DNA from: Clarireedia homoeocarpa
Lineage: Eukaryota; Ascomycota; Leotiomycetes; Helotiales; Rutstroemiaceae
Direction of reading: 5' to 3'
Length of the DNA stretch: 64,000 nt
NCBI GenBank assembly: GCA_001465935.1
Contig: LNKV01000037.1
Span: 672,895 to 736,894 of the forward strand
Position numbers and translations under genes: made by a program. The first letter of the stretch is position 1; each line of letters begins with the position of its first letter. Below are positions 1-10,916 of the stretch, one piece after another. The notes under the pieces were generated by a model. It did no database searches. It saw nothing but the letters and a program-made list of their open reading frames with translations, and was not told the DNA's origin.

Positions 1-365
1 GTTCAATAATATCATCAGTCATTGTAGCGTCGTGATGCCATCGATAACTTAAAAGTAAGAGACTGAATAAAGAGTTCCGAGGTGTCAAGCAACACCTCAC
101 TCGATTTCAAAAATGTGGCTCTCGCTTATGTTGCCAATCACAAGAACCACCAGAATGATATATCTGTAACCTTATTACTAAGCACGCGACCATGTCACTA
201 GTGAATGTCTAACTGAGTTAGACATTCGGATGTGGCGCAAAATGAGGCTGAACGCAGAACGTCGTAAAAGTGCAACATGATCAACGTTTCCCATCGATCT
301 TACGCTGTCGTAGACCATAACGCGCTATAAACCTAGCTCAGCGGACACCAGACACGATACGGCAA
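1..365. other. No gene recognised; upstream region of the first NLR
   Basis: No coding region is supported here. The only structured element I see is the perfect palindrome at 203-227, listed separately. The first codon of the downstream NLR gene is placed at 366. Confidence 0.5.
203..227. promoter_or_regulatory. Perfect 11-bp inverted repeat with 3-bp centre
   Basis: The arm GAATGTCTAAC (203-213) is followed by TGA and by its exact reverse complement GTTAGACATTC (217-227). It lies about 140 bp upstream of the proposed start of the NLR gene at 366. It could be a dimeric regulator site or a DNA hairpin. Function is inferred from position only. Confidence 0.4.
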
Positions 366-2658
366 ATGGCATGCTCCAAAGAGACCGTCAAATCCAGCGG
401 CCTAAACATCTGGTCAAGCGAGGCTGCGGATGGGCCTACACCTGTAGTCGAGTAAGCTAAGCTGTGTTAGAAATCACATTAAGCTCTGCTAACCCCATTT
501 AGCATCATCGCGGTCCAAGGTCTAGGCGCTCACCCATTTTATACATGGGTGAAGAAGGTGGTATCCCCGGATGCCGAAAGGTCTAAGAAGTTCAAGGATA
601 GAGCACAGTTTTGGAAGAGCACGAAGCAACTGGGCAAGAAGCAGCCAGGCAAAGATGGAGGAAATGGTACCACAGAGGTCATGTGGATCCGGGACTTGCT
701 CGTGCCTATATTCAAAGATGCACGGATTGCCACCTATAGCTACAAATCAGACTGGAAAGATCGCGCAGTCAAGACCAGCCTACGTCAGTGCGCTGAGCAG
801 TTCCTGAACATTGTGTCCCAACACAGGCAGCAAACAGATGTAAGCTACAGTACCAATGAAGGTACAGTAGTTGGCCGACTTAATTGCTAAAAGTAGATAT
901 AGGAACAGAAACGACCACTTGTGCTTATTGGACATAGTCTTGGGTGCCTTGTTATTCAGCAGGTACGCTCCAATCAAGCTATGTATATAAGTTAAGATGT
1001 ATCACTTACTAGTACAGTATAGGCGCTTGTGATTGCTATTCATCAACGCGAATTCACTGACCTACGTCTCTCTGTCGCAGGCATCATCTTTCTCGGCGCT
1101 CCTTTCCAAGGAAGCGATATAGCGAGTATCGGTATACGGCTAGCTCAGCTCTCGGGTCTTGACTCGACAATATTAAAGTTATTAGAGAAGGATAGTCCCA
1201 ATCTATATGCACTCTCGCGAGACTTCTGGGGTAGTCATAACGATTGGGATCTTGTTTGTTTTTACGAGATGGTGGACGCTGAGCTTGGGCCAATCAAGAC
1301 ACAGGTTTGTTTATATACCTTTATACAGATTTTCCCTAGTTGACTGAATATTTAGATCGTGAGCTCACAGTCTGCTACTCTTCTGGGAAAGCGGATGATA
1401 TCTTTATACACCGATCACTCTGGACTTAACAAGTTCAGTGGAAGAGATGACGGGAACTTTAGGTTGGTGCTCCTAGAAATTCGAAGAATGGTTGAAGATG
1501 GACCGTCGATTGTGACTGAGCGTCATCGTGCAAAAGGTAAGGTAGATCGAGCCAAATATAGTGATGTAATAAAACTAAAGTTCGCACTTCAGACGTCAGC
1601 GCTACAAGCCATGAAAATGTGTACTGGATAGTGCCCCGCACTATTAATCCTCTATTCACTGGACGGAGTGAGCTCCTCGGTCGAATACAGGAGGCTATAC
1701 ATAGTGATCATAATTGCTCTCCCGACAAGCAAAAGAGGTTCGTTATCACTGGGCTAGGCGGACAAGGGAAGAGCGAGATTTGTTTACAAGTTGCAAGTCA
1801 AACGCGGAAAGAGTAAGTTTTGTTTCCGCCGTCGATATTATTTATAATAATACTAATAATAATAATTTCAATAGGTTTTGGGGGGTATTCTGGGTCGATG
1901 TCAGCAAGGTCTCGACTGCTGAGAGCGACTTTATCACTATTGCCAAGTTGCTCGGACGCTCAGTCGAAAGCGTTTCCGATACTCTTTATGTTCTCGCTAG
2001 TATCAAACAACCCTGGCTCTTGATTCTTGATAACGCCGACGATCCGAACTTCGATTATCAGATCTATTTTCCATCCGGAACTCACGGTGTAGTTCTCATG
2101 ACATCTCGTGTTTCTGAATGCAAGGAGTATAGCCCAGAGCAATTCGAAGCATTAGAAGGTCTGGGAAATGAGAATGCAAAGGAGCTTCTCCTCAAGGCAG
2201 CAAAGATCCCCAAAGAATCGTGGCCGTCTTACAACGATCAGCCTGGGATAATTGTCCAGCTTCTAGGATCGCATACGCTTGCACTGATCCAAGCGGGTGC
2301 CTATATTGCCAACGGCCACTGTCAGTTGCACCAATATCCCGAGGTCTATCAACGGCAGCGTAAGCGGCTTATGCAGTTCCGGCCTAAGCAAGCTCAATCG
2401 AGATATCACGATGTATATGCCACCTTTGAAGCATCAGCAGAGATGCTAGAGCAGTCGAAAAGCGAAGCTGCAAAAGATGCTCTGTGTTTACTTTCCATCA
2501 TGTCAATGTTAGATTCTGCTATTCTTCCTCTTCAGATCTTTGAGGAAGCATGGAATGGTAGCAGAGGGTTTATGAGCACTAGCTCTGAAGACTCAAATGA
2601 GATAGATAGTTTATCTCGAAATCATGTTTTGCTCGACGGTAGGAAGTTGACTACTTAA
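366..2658 (+). pseudogene. Truncated fungal NLR: alpha/beta-hydrolase (lipase-like) plus NB-ARC
   Basis: Seven exons splice into one frame: 366-451, 503-839, 903-962, 1023-1304, 1356-1536, 1593-1812 and 1875-2658, about 649 codons. Exon 1 to 2 joining gives DIIAVQGLGAHPFYTW, the usual start of the DUF676/lipase-like domain in fungal NLRs. The nucleophile motif GHSLG is in the 903-962 exon and the catalytic-His motif DHSGLNKF near 1410. The NB-ARC domain follows: P-loop GLGGQGKSE near 1753, kinase-2 LLILDNADD near 2020, TSR near 2103 and the TLAL helix near 2275. The start of the winged-helix region is present, then the frame ends abruptly at a TAA. The usual C-terminal repeats (TPR or other) are absent, and the sequence runs directly into a convergent broken regulator gene. 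In known relatives the hydrolase is an effector and NB-ARC a ligand-triggered switch acting in programmed cell death or allorecognition; here it is probably nonfunctional. All splice sites used are GT-AG. Confidence 0.8.
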
Positions 2659-3804
2659 GAGACCACACTCACATGTTCAGGCAAACTCACATGTTCAGGC
2701 AATGAACACCTCGAGCGGTAATCCGCCAAACCCTTTGATAGTTGTTGTCTCCCATATATTTCAAACTTGCCATTAAGCTGTTGGCCACTTCCAAGTATTT
2801 GGAACCATGTAGGCCCTTGCCTTGTGCACAGTATTAAGAACATTAGGGCGAAGACTTGGACACTCAAAAGACTTTCATCTTTGTGGTCAAGCTTGTGCCT
2901 GACAGCATCACTGAAACCTTTACTCAATAACTCAAACTCTGCGGCATCGGCGTCTACAGCTGTATGATAATAACAAGCCATAGCACAGATAGCATTGACT
3001 AAGGGGGATGAGCAGAATGTATCGGAACTTTGTTGGTAGCTCTGTATGAAAAGTTGCTCATCGAACAACATATAGAATGGATGGATCCAGGCGAAATACA
3101 AAGTCAAGAGATGGTCCATTGTCTTTTTATCTGCTGTTACCGATGACTATCGAAATAACGAGGACGACCTATTATCCTTTTCATGATCAGAGCTTTCCAC
3201 TATAGATAAGGAAGAATCTTTCAGTGACGGGTCTTCAGAATCGCCCTTAGCTTCACGTAACCATTGTGCTATGGTTTCGGCTGAGTCGTAATTTTGTATT
3301 CGTTCTACAATCGTAGAGGTGTTCTCATTTGTTTCGATAGCACGGAATATGCGCTCAATATCGTATTTCCATAAATGATGAGATCTCAAGCTATCGAGCA
3401 GTTCCATCTTAACATGTTTGACATGAGGCTGATAACAACACTCCTGCTGAAGTGGTCTTCCAATACATTTCCCGCAAGGTTTCCTGCCATCACACTAAAA
3501 AGACTTAGCTATCATATACACAATTCTTAGATCACGATGCAAAAACTGCTAATATAGAGAGACGATACTCGTGACAATTGCTCACCTTAGCTCGACGCTT
3601 TTTGCAGTTCAGACATGCATTTCGTATAACATGCTCCGGCTTCCTTCTTCTTTTTGTATCTCGAGTAGGGGCTTGCACTTCGTTCTGCAGAGCGTGTGGA
3701 TGAGAACTCGTAGAGATTCCGGGGGTAAAAAGTTGATTCGTGCTACTGCTTGTTGCGTTGTTATTACCCTGTGGCTTATGTGGACGAAGACTTCGTAGCA
3801 TCAT
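2655..3804 (-). pseudogene. Zn(II)2Cys6 transcription factor fragment with in-frame TAG
   Basis: Exon 1 (3804-3586) and exon 2 (3494-2655) join across a 91-nt intron inside the zinc cluster. The spliced motif is C-x2-C-x6-C-x5-C-x2-C followed by a sixth Cys, with the basic KKRRAK run between. Downstream is the start of the fungal-specific transcription factor domain (LLTLYFAWIHPFYMLF). One TAG codon (3149-3147) lies between SSLFR and SSVTADKK in an otherwise continuous frame; an ancestral TGG (Trp) fits and needs one G-to-A change. No plausible intron removes it. The 3' end is lost: after the middle of the regulatory domain the frame runs into a tandemly duplicated 18-mer and stops, overlapping the broken NLR. 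It would have been a nuclear DNA-binding regulator; the target is unknown. Confidence 0.75.
2667..2702. repeat. Perfect 18-bp tandem duplication at the NLR/TF junction
   Basis: ACTCACATGTTCAGGCAA occurs twice without spacer. It encodes the repeated LPEHVS at the aberrant C-terminus of the regulator fragment. It sits exactly at the join of two truncated genes, so it may be a repair scar. Confidence 0.75.
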
Positions 3805-3810
3805 TGTCAA

Positions 3811-4329
3811 TATGATTAAGCGTTATCGCTGCATATAGGAAATGTCTTCTATCCTGTGCAAGGACACATTTGTCAAGGACAAGTCGATAAATCTGTAACA
3901 ATGTATTTATCTGGTAATGTGTGGTAGAAGAAGAAGTAAGTAGCCAGGAGGTAGATTGACCTGGAAGTGAGCCAGTGAGCCAGTGAGCCAGTGAGTGCAG
4001 GATCAATACTCTGAATGGAGAGGCGCTGCTGAGTTTTAGTACTCCCGAAAGCGAGCGATCGGTTACGGTAATCAAAGTCTTATCGCACAATCTAGAACTG
4101 GGTCTAAGATTAGCCGGCAGTCGACAGGCATCAAAAAAGCCCCAGCACATTTATCTCGGCGAGCTTAGGCCACCTGATAACCACCCTTCCTTAAGATCGA
4201 TTGAGTAGAGCTAATACACACACACAATTTATTAACGCCATTCGGCTAACCCGATAGGGCAACTATTACTAATATACAAGAACATTTCACCAGTGGGTGC
4301 ACTAACTCATTCTCCACCTCTTCAAAATA
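3811..4329. other. No gene; remnant upstream region of the broken regulator
   Basis: I see no supported gene. There is a short triple iteration of CCAGTGAG near 3968-3995 and a CA-repeat near 4216-4228. The sequence grades into the A/T block from about 4.33 kb. Confidence 0.4.
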
Positions 4330-5140
4330 CACCCAAATTTGACCACTTTGAATATTTATTATAAATATGATTTTTGAGATTTAAGTCTGAAAATTGATTT
4401 ATATAGCTTCTGTATATAGGAATTTTTCAAACAACTTTATTTTTATTTTTAAGGTTTTTATTTATAAAATAAATATTGAAATAATTTTTAAATTATATTA
4501 TAATCTAATTATATAATTAGAATTGTTTAATAAATTATAATTAGAAAGTACTTTTTAAATATATAATATAAATCTCTAATTTAGTAATATATATAAATAT
4601 AAATTAAAATAAATTCTTTATAGAAAATCTTTAATATTTTATTATAATAATTAAAAGATAAATATCTTTATATTATATATTTTCTAATATAAAAATAAAG
4701 AAATAAATAGTTCTTTTCCAAATTATAATAATAAGTTTTATAGTTTTTATTATTTATTATAATTTTAAAGTTAAAATAATATATTCTAGAGATAAATAAA
4801 TTTTTTAAAAAAGTTTAAATTATTATTAAAATTAAATAAAATTTGGATGTAAAATAGAAATTAAGATTTTAAATTTTAATATTATATTTTTTAAAGTTTT
4901 TATAATTATTAATATCTGAAATCGAATAATATTTTAAGATAATAATAATAAAATAGTTTATTAGAATTATTTAAATCAAATTAATTATAGATATTTCTAA
5001 TATATTAATATTATTTAATATCTATTAATTAGAAATAAAATAATATTAATTTAAAATAATAATTATTTATAAATTCGTTTTAAAAAATAATACTTTTTAA
5101 TATCTAAACTATTAATTTAATCTTTATATAATATTAATAT
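4330..5140. other. Extreme A/T-rich block (RIP-like relic)
   Basis: About 0.8 kb consists almost only of A and T, with TA-rich words throughout and no open frame. Both borders are sharp: ordinary composition resumes at about 5140. In Pezizomycotina such islands usually arise when RIP mutates duplicated DNA from CpA to TpA, so this is probably a dead transposon. No protein relic can be read. Origin is an inference. Confidence 0.7.
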
Positions 5141-6551
5141 AGGCCAGCAAAGTCGAACTCCCACCTGTCCGTGGTGCTGGCTACGAACCTACGATTGCAA
5201 TATTATCGCAGAGCCAACGGGAGACAAGCGCATTCGATGGAGCTGTTGTGGTGTCGTGGTTGTCGGTGGAGGCCTCGTCCCCCTCTATTGTGCGACGGCG
5301 ACGTAGCCACATCAGAACAGAGGACTACCATCAAAATGGGTATGAAAACCATCCGACGTACGATTACCTGACCTACGGAACAGGCCCTCGATAGATTCGA
5401 TATGGAACCGATTCCTAGTTATACAACAGGACACCTCTGGGGTAGATTGCAGAATTTTCACCGGACGGTATAGAAGGCCGGTACAGGTCGTACGTCACCG
5501 AAAGAACCAGTCGAAGATGCAGTTAATCGAACGATCCGACGAGCTCTTGTTAAACGAACAATTTGTAGGCAGGATATTGAGCGGCAGGAGAAGGAAGAGA
5601 AATCTAGGTGGACGATAATATATAGTCGTAATACTCTTTCTCGAATAGAATCCCTCACGACATCGTATGAAGGAACCCTACTGCAGCGGCAGGCCTGCGT
5701 ACGACTACGATTCTTACAAATGCTGGCGGTCTAGGCTATAGATATGGGAGCACAGGCTAGTGGGAGAGGGAGAACTGGCATAGCAGGCAGGGAGAAGGAA
5801 GCTACACTTTGGTTAATAGAGGGGAAACGTCGTACTATGCTGCCTGACTAGGGGTATAAGTAGGGTAACCTCTGCGGGACACGGTCGGCCTTGTTGTGAG
5901 GGGAGACCTGGCAAGGTAACGCGAAGCAGTTTACAGCTGTGGGGCGTGGGATATAATGGCAGCGACAGGGGCACTGTCTATATAGTCTGAGAGGATGGAT
6001 GCGTGTGTCGGTCAACAGGGAGAGTATATAGGGCAGTTGGCGTGGTGTGCTGATGTAGCCTTAAGGAGCAAACAGGGCGGAGGAACGCTGTGCTCCAGGC
6101 GGACCTGTCGAATCAGGTACAAAATAGTGAGCTTAGGCAAAAGTCTTGAGACCTGAGTGGCAAGGAGGTCGCTGGCCTTACTTGTATTATAGTTTGCTAG
6201 TAGATTGTAATATAATTTTGTTCCTGCGAAGTTATGACGCGGCCGGGGGCAGCTCAGCTAATCACACCCCAGGAACTCATCACATACCCTACAACATTAG
6301 GTGGAATTACGATCGACCTGGCCTTCGCTACTAATGAGCGGCTCCTCGAATGTCAAGTAGCCCCAGATCTTGACTTCAGCTCCGACCACCTGCCAATAAG
6401 TATTGCCTTCCAAGCCCTAGTGCCTACTAGCGAGGCCCGGCCGAGCAGGTGTTGGAAGAAAGCGGATTGGGAGCTTGCTAGTTACCTGGCCGAGCAACTG
6501 GACACTACCGGGGAGATCACAGGTAAATACAGTCCAATCAGACGACGTTAA
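5141..6551 (+). mobile_element. Degenerate non-LTR retrotransposon (endonuclease end)
   Basis: The open stretch 6234-6551 reads as the C-terminal part of an exonuclease-endonuclease-phosphatase domain of a Tad/I-type LINE: GGITIDLAFATN and SDHLPIS are the typical final motifs, with Asp and His of the active site. The upstream 1 kb contains no long frame and shows GTCGGTCA-type debris. No reverse transcriptase domain follows. The orientation is opposite to the LINE ORF1 at 9117-7384, so this is a separate insertion. Confidence 0.55.
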
Positions 6552-7383
6552 ATTCTTCAGTTCAGCCTGGTCCTTCGGTTGGTCTGTTCGGTGGAAAGGG
6601 TTGCTCTCGTGGTGGTGGAAAGGCTTGCTCTTATGGTGGTGGGATAGATTGTCGGCCTCTCTCCCGCAATAATCGTGGGCCACCCACGATTATAGCCTTA
6701 TCTACTACATATGGGTATGGATTACTGCTAGTCTTGTGCAGGCAGCCTCATTTCTTCGATTATTCTCATTGGGTACCTGCTGGTTGCCAAGAACCTCATC
6801 ACGTGATCATCACGTGATACGATAGCTGCTTCATATCATTACCACCTCCTTTAGTCTGGAGATATAGTATGATGTTAAGCTTAAAATTGCGGCTGATAAT
6901 AGCTATATAGAAGATTATACCCTATATACATACAATACAATACCTCCACTCAACAATCCACAACTCTTCGACCATCTCCCTCCCTTCGACAACTCTCCTA
7001 TCTTGTATATCTAACATTGCCTTCAAAAACAACTTCTTTGGACTTACTTCATCTATATAGAATATAGACCTACGATCCATCTTCCGCCTCTCCAACCACA
7101 ACTTCCATATCAACCAATTCTACATTTGCAGGCCAAAGAGCTATACTTGGACTTGGGCTGCGAAGTACGTACCCATTATACACCTTCATCCCACCCATAA
7201 CCTACTCAGCAACCAAAACAGAGGTAGAAGAAAGATAAGGCGATTGAGGGACACGGAGATCAAGAGTCGGTTGGGCTTGATACTGTAGTTGGAGAAACGG
7301 AAGATGGGGAGTGAGTTCATATTGGTAAATCAAATGAGGTGGTGTTGACTTGAGGATCGCAGAAATAGGAGCAGTATCGAAGT
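6552..7383. other. No gene; TE-flanking sequence with paired CACGTG sites
   Basis: No coding region is supported. The segment 6590-6650 is a GT/GG-rich low-complexity run. On the minus strand, 7383-7205 continues without a convincing start into what should be the ORF1-ORF2 spacer of the LINE; no endonuclease or reverse transcriptase can be read. Confidence 0.4.
6798..6818. promoter_or_regulatory. Two ATCACGTGAT palindromes 11 bp apart
   Basis: ATCACGTGAT occurs at 6798-6807 and again at 6809-6818. CACGTG is the core site for bHLH factors such as Cbf1 or SREBP-type proteins. No intact gene starts nearby, so a function here is speculative. Confidence 0.3.
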
Positions 7384-9117
7384 TCATGAGTCTTCTGCGC
7401 TCCATTGAGAACTATGTAGTGAGTTCGTTGTGATTGACTCTAGTGCTCTCCTTGACGGCATATGCGGTCTTCGCGGTCTTTGGCTGCCCTCGACCATGAT
7501 TATATCCCCATTCTCGTCTTGTGAGTTACCTGCCATCGCTCCCGTATGGATTCTTTTGGGAGCCCTGCCTTTGGTAGGGGACTTGCTCCTGGTGTTCTGT
7601 CTATTTGGCGGTAGTGATGGTGTCAATGAGGGTCCCGTAGAGTTGGTGTTCGGCCTGCCCCTTTGGCTTCCGTTGATCATTGCTGCCGATTCCGCCGGTG
7701 TTACGCCAAGGGTAACCCGTTCACTTATTGACTTCTCTCTCGTCGACGGGACGAAGTGATACGGTTGACGGGCATCATACGCTGCTTTTACTTTGTTTAG
7801 CTCAGTCTTCCTGACTGGGCACCGATTGTTCCATGCTTCATGTGCTCCTTTGCACACAGCGCACTTTCTTGCGGCGGACTTGTCGATCTTGGTAGGGCAA
7901 TCTTTCGAGTTGTGCTTTTCTGCACAGTAGCCACATGCTGTGTTCGCTTTGCACTGGGTTCCTATGTGGCCGTATTTTTGACACTTATAGCATTGCTTCA
8001 GTCGGCACTGTCTGTCGTACCTCTCGCACTGGAACGCCTCGCCTTGCCATATGAGGCCTTCGTCGATGATCTTGTTTGCGTCTTCTGGGTTGGTGAACTC
8101 GATGATGATAGTCGAGGCTGCCTTTGTAAGCGCAGCCCTTGACAGCCATCCGATGTATTTGATGTCCGCGTTCGGTATAAAAGGTCTGTTGTCATGGAGT
8201 AACTCCGCTCTGATCTCTTCGAATTTCTCCATATCCATCGAGCTTGTCCTGATCCCGTGCGCGAGTACACCATACGTAGGGAGCCGTATTGACGCGCCTC
8301 TTCCGATCCGGCTCATCCAGTCGTTTGCAAATTGTCTCAATGCCTCCGCCTCGTTTCTGCCTGATGTCTTGATGCTGAGGTCTCCGCTCTTCAGTTGGTT
8401 AGCTGATGCTACACGGATCCTTTCGATATGTTCGTTTCTACTCTGTTCAATCGCGCGATCAATATGGTTCTGTAAGTTTCTAGGGCTCTTTGCTCGGAGA
8501 CTTTCAATAGTAGCAGGGTCTGTGATTTTCACGATAATCTCACGTTGTGCCTGCACGAATGATGAAGTCTGAGTAGATAATGTGATTGGTTTGCTAAGAG
8601 GCGCGGTATTGCTAGTCAATACCGACGCATATGAGGCCTTTGAGGACGGTGTGGATTGAATAGCCTTTACAATGTTGTTTGTTACTTTGGTATTATCGTT
8701 GATCTCTTTGGTGATATCGTTCGTCTCTTGTATAAGCGCGGTTGTTATTCTTCTCTCTTCAGCAGTGGCCTTCACAAATTGATTGGTTTCCTGGCTCAAT
8801 GTGGCAATCTGTTGGTGGGTTATTGTGTTTTCCTGTATTCTTGCTGCTGTGGAGTGTGCTATATCTGCTGCCATTTTGAGATCATTATGGACGCTTGCGA
8901 GGGCTTCCATAATTGCGCTCATATCCGGGGTATTCAGGAGCTTGGTAATGAGGACGCTCGTGGCAGCGATCATAGTCTTGACGACTGGCGTTGGCACGGG
9001 CTCGTTCTCGGCAGAGTCGATGCAGACAAGTGCTTTCCTGAGGTAATCGCTGAGGTATGTAGCGTGCTCGCGGAGGTCGGTGGGCCATGCTGTCACTTGA
9101 GGCCACGGTGTCGCCAT
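7384..9117 (-). CDS. LINE ORF1 (gag-like, CCHC zinc knuckles)
   Basis: A single open frame of about 577 codons starts at ATG 9117-9115; an earlier non-ATG extension to 9147 is less likely. The N-terminal third is a predicted coiled coil rich in Gln, Asn and Thr. The middle carries a divergent RNA-binding region (residues about 200-340). Near residues 350-420 are clustered Cys/His knuckles: CYKCQKYGHIGTQC, then CGYCAEKHNSKDC, then CAVCKGAHEAWNNRC. The tail is basic and Pro/Ser-rich. This is the standard ORF1 of Tad-clade non-LTR retrotransposons, which coats element RNA. The frame has no stop, unlike most repeats in the window, which suggests a recent insertion. The ORF2 that should follow below 7384 is missing or unreadable. 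Confidence 0.85.
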   Translation of the reverse strand: MATPWPQVTAWPTDLREHATYLSDYLRKALVCIDSAENEPVPTPVVKTMIAATSVLITKLLNTPDMSAIMEALASVHNDLKMAADIAHSTAARIQENTITHQQIATLSQETNQFVKATAEERRITTALIQETNDITKEINDNTKVTNNIVKAIQSTPSSKASYASVLTSNTAPLSKPITLSTQTSSFVQAQREIIVKITDPATIESLRAKSPRNLQNHIDRAIEQSRNEHIERIRVASANQLKSGDLSIKTSGRNEAEALRQFANDWMSRIGRGASIRLPTYGVLAHGIRTSSMDMEKFEEIRAELLHDNRPFIPNADIKYIGWLSRAALTKAASTIIIEFTNPEDANKIIDEGLIWQGEAFQCERYDRQCRLKQCYKCQKYGHIGTQCKANTACGYCAEKHNSKDCPTKIDKSAARKCAVCKGAHEAWNNRCPVRKTELNKVKAAYDARQPYHFVPSTREKSISERVTLGVTPAESAAMINGSQRGRPNTNSTGPSLTPSLPPNRQNTRSKSPTKGRAPKRIHTGAMAGNSQDENGDIIMVEGSQRPRRPHMPSRRALESITTNSLHSSQWSAEDS

Positions 9118-9147
9118 GATGCCTATGTTACACTGGGCAATGCGCAC

Positions 9148-9632
9148 AAGCTCAGGCTTCTCAACTGGCCAAAAGGAGGACTGCTATATGTGGTTTTCGT
9201 TGCTCAATTTCAAAAATTTTGTTCTCGCTGTTTGTGTTTTTTTTTTTCTTGAGCAGAGGGGCATTTGACTCACATACACAGGTGGTCTGTCATGTGATAT
9301 TCTAACCAATATGTACATATTGCTAGCCAGCAATCGACCCTAAGGCCCTTATGCTAGGGAATTGCGCTTCGCCACATTGAAAAAAGGTGGATTTGTAATC
9401 CTTGGTTTTTGATTGGGCGGTGCAATTAAGGCAACTTGCTTACTAAATTACGCTCCGCTGGCTCTCGAGGGCCACTCCGCTCGCGCCCGCGCCTAGAATA
9501 TATGTTCTTCTTAAAAAGTCCCGGTGGGTTACAGGAGTAGTATTGCATAACATATATAGGTCATCTATACCGAAAAAAATCACAGAAGGGTACTTCGCGC
9601 CGGCCACATCTGATATATGGTCCTATTGGTAA
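9148..9632. other. No gene; probable LINE 5' region and repeat boundary
   Basis: No coding region is supported. The segment holds a poly-T run near 9238-9250, presumably in or near the 5' UTR of the LINE on the minus strand, and the GC-rich palindromic repeat at 9455-9482. Confidence 0.4.
9455..9482. repeat. GC-rich palindromic motif, copy 1
   Basis: The stretch ACGCTCCGCTGGCTCTC then GAGGGCCACT is repeated at the very end of the window (63970-63998) with one extra C. Its centre is a near palindrome (TGGCTCTCGAGGGCCA). In this copy it continues as CCGCTCGCGCCCGCGC. It looks like the end of a dispersed element. Confidence 0.6.
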
Positions 9633-10916
9633 TCAGGATGAATATTTGCAGGCTCGAAGCTCAATCCCATGTACTCTAGCCACATGGCTCTTGAACTGCA
9701 TCATGTTGTCGAGAACCAGACCCTCAGCTTTGCATACAGGATGATAGCAAACGAACGCGCTATCTGCTGCTTGGTTGCGCAAATGAACATTTTCAACGTG
9801 ATCCCACATGTGAGCAACGCGACGAAATGTGCGTGTCCGTTGTTCGTATGATAATTGCTCGTTCCCGATGCAAATAATGCATTGGGTCTTCGCGCAGACC
9901 ACAGGAAATTTATCCAGTGATGGGGGGGAAGCCGGAGCAGGAGACTCCTTTTTGTCTGTATCCTTAAGGATTAAAGTAAGCCGTGGCTTGCGAGTTTGAA
10001 ATTCTTGTCGTGACGCGAGGGCGACCATCAGATTGATAGCAGAAATCTTTCGAGAGACAATATCTTGTTGACTCTGTTTCTTAGAGAAATCACATAGAAT
10101 CCGTTGTAGTTGATTTCGTTCATTGAGTTGGTATTGGACAAGAGGTGTATCATCCTCCTTATCCCCTACAGCCTTGCCGGATTGTCTATGCAATTGCTTT
10201 TTCATCATCTCATTGTGAACACGAAAGAAGTAATCCTTCCGAAATTCCTTCTCAATCTCGTCTTTCAGGCTCTTTTTGGCATTTATCAAGTTCTTTCGAA
10301 CATCTTCGTATTCCTTTCTGATAGCCTTCGGTGCACATCTGATGAACTTGTAACCTCCCTTGATCCGAGTATATAATTGCTTGAACTGTCGCTCAAGGTC
10401 AACAACATCTGTATCCGTAGTCAAGAGTACCTTCATCATTTCTGCCGGAACTTCCTTTGGTACTCCTGGGTTGCATCGGATGCTCATATGTGTAAAAGCA
10501 CGAGTGAGCCCATCATCAGAGATCTCGCTCTCAAGAAAAGCATCTTGTACATTGAATCTTACCATATTGTTAATATAGGCCCCGTTGAAGACTCCGGTAA
10601 AGGGATCGTGTCTCATGACCTGATCACGTACAGCAACAAGATGATTGGCCATATCTTCCACAGCACTTATACTGGGCGGAAATCCTCTAGAATCTAGATC
10701 AAGCACATATTAAACTATTATATCCTCCTCTATTTCACTCGACCGGCGCATTCGTAGTGTTGTCGCTGCATGCGACTGCCTGCCGGCCAACCTTGTAGCT
10801 AATGTAGTTCGAGGGATGTCATAGATGCGCCCAGCCTTGCGTACACTTAAATGAGGCTGCGATTGAATCGCCTGGATTGCGAGATTAATTCGGCGTTCTT
10901 TATCATGGTCTATCAT
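9633..10916 (-). pseudogene. Chimera: pogo transposase N-terminus joined to DUF3435 tyrosine recombinase C-terminus
   Basis: Codons from 10916 encode a Psq-type helix-turn-helix (KAGRIYDIPRTTLATRL) and the start of the CENP-B-type domain (LDLDSRGFPPSISAVEDMAN) of a pogo-family transposase, interrupted by TAA at about 10713. After HLVAVRD, where transposases continue toward VGKNW, the frame changes family without shifting: QVMRHDPFTGVFNGAYIN and following residues match the C-terminal half of DUF3435, including the MRH and AY residues of the tyrosine-recombinase active site. The protein ends with Cys/His finger motifs (CIICIGNE..HMWDHVENVH and CYHPVCKAEG..FKSHVARVHG). DUF3435 proteins include the captain recombinases of Starship elements and their FluG-like relatives. 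The N-terminal half of the recombinase is missing, so this is a relic. Confidence 0.75.

Noticed and set aside
8051..9046. Plus-strand open frames opposite LINE ORF1
   Set aside because: They are antisense shadows of a clear zinc-knuckle ORF1 and have no domain of their own.
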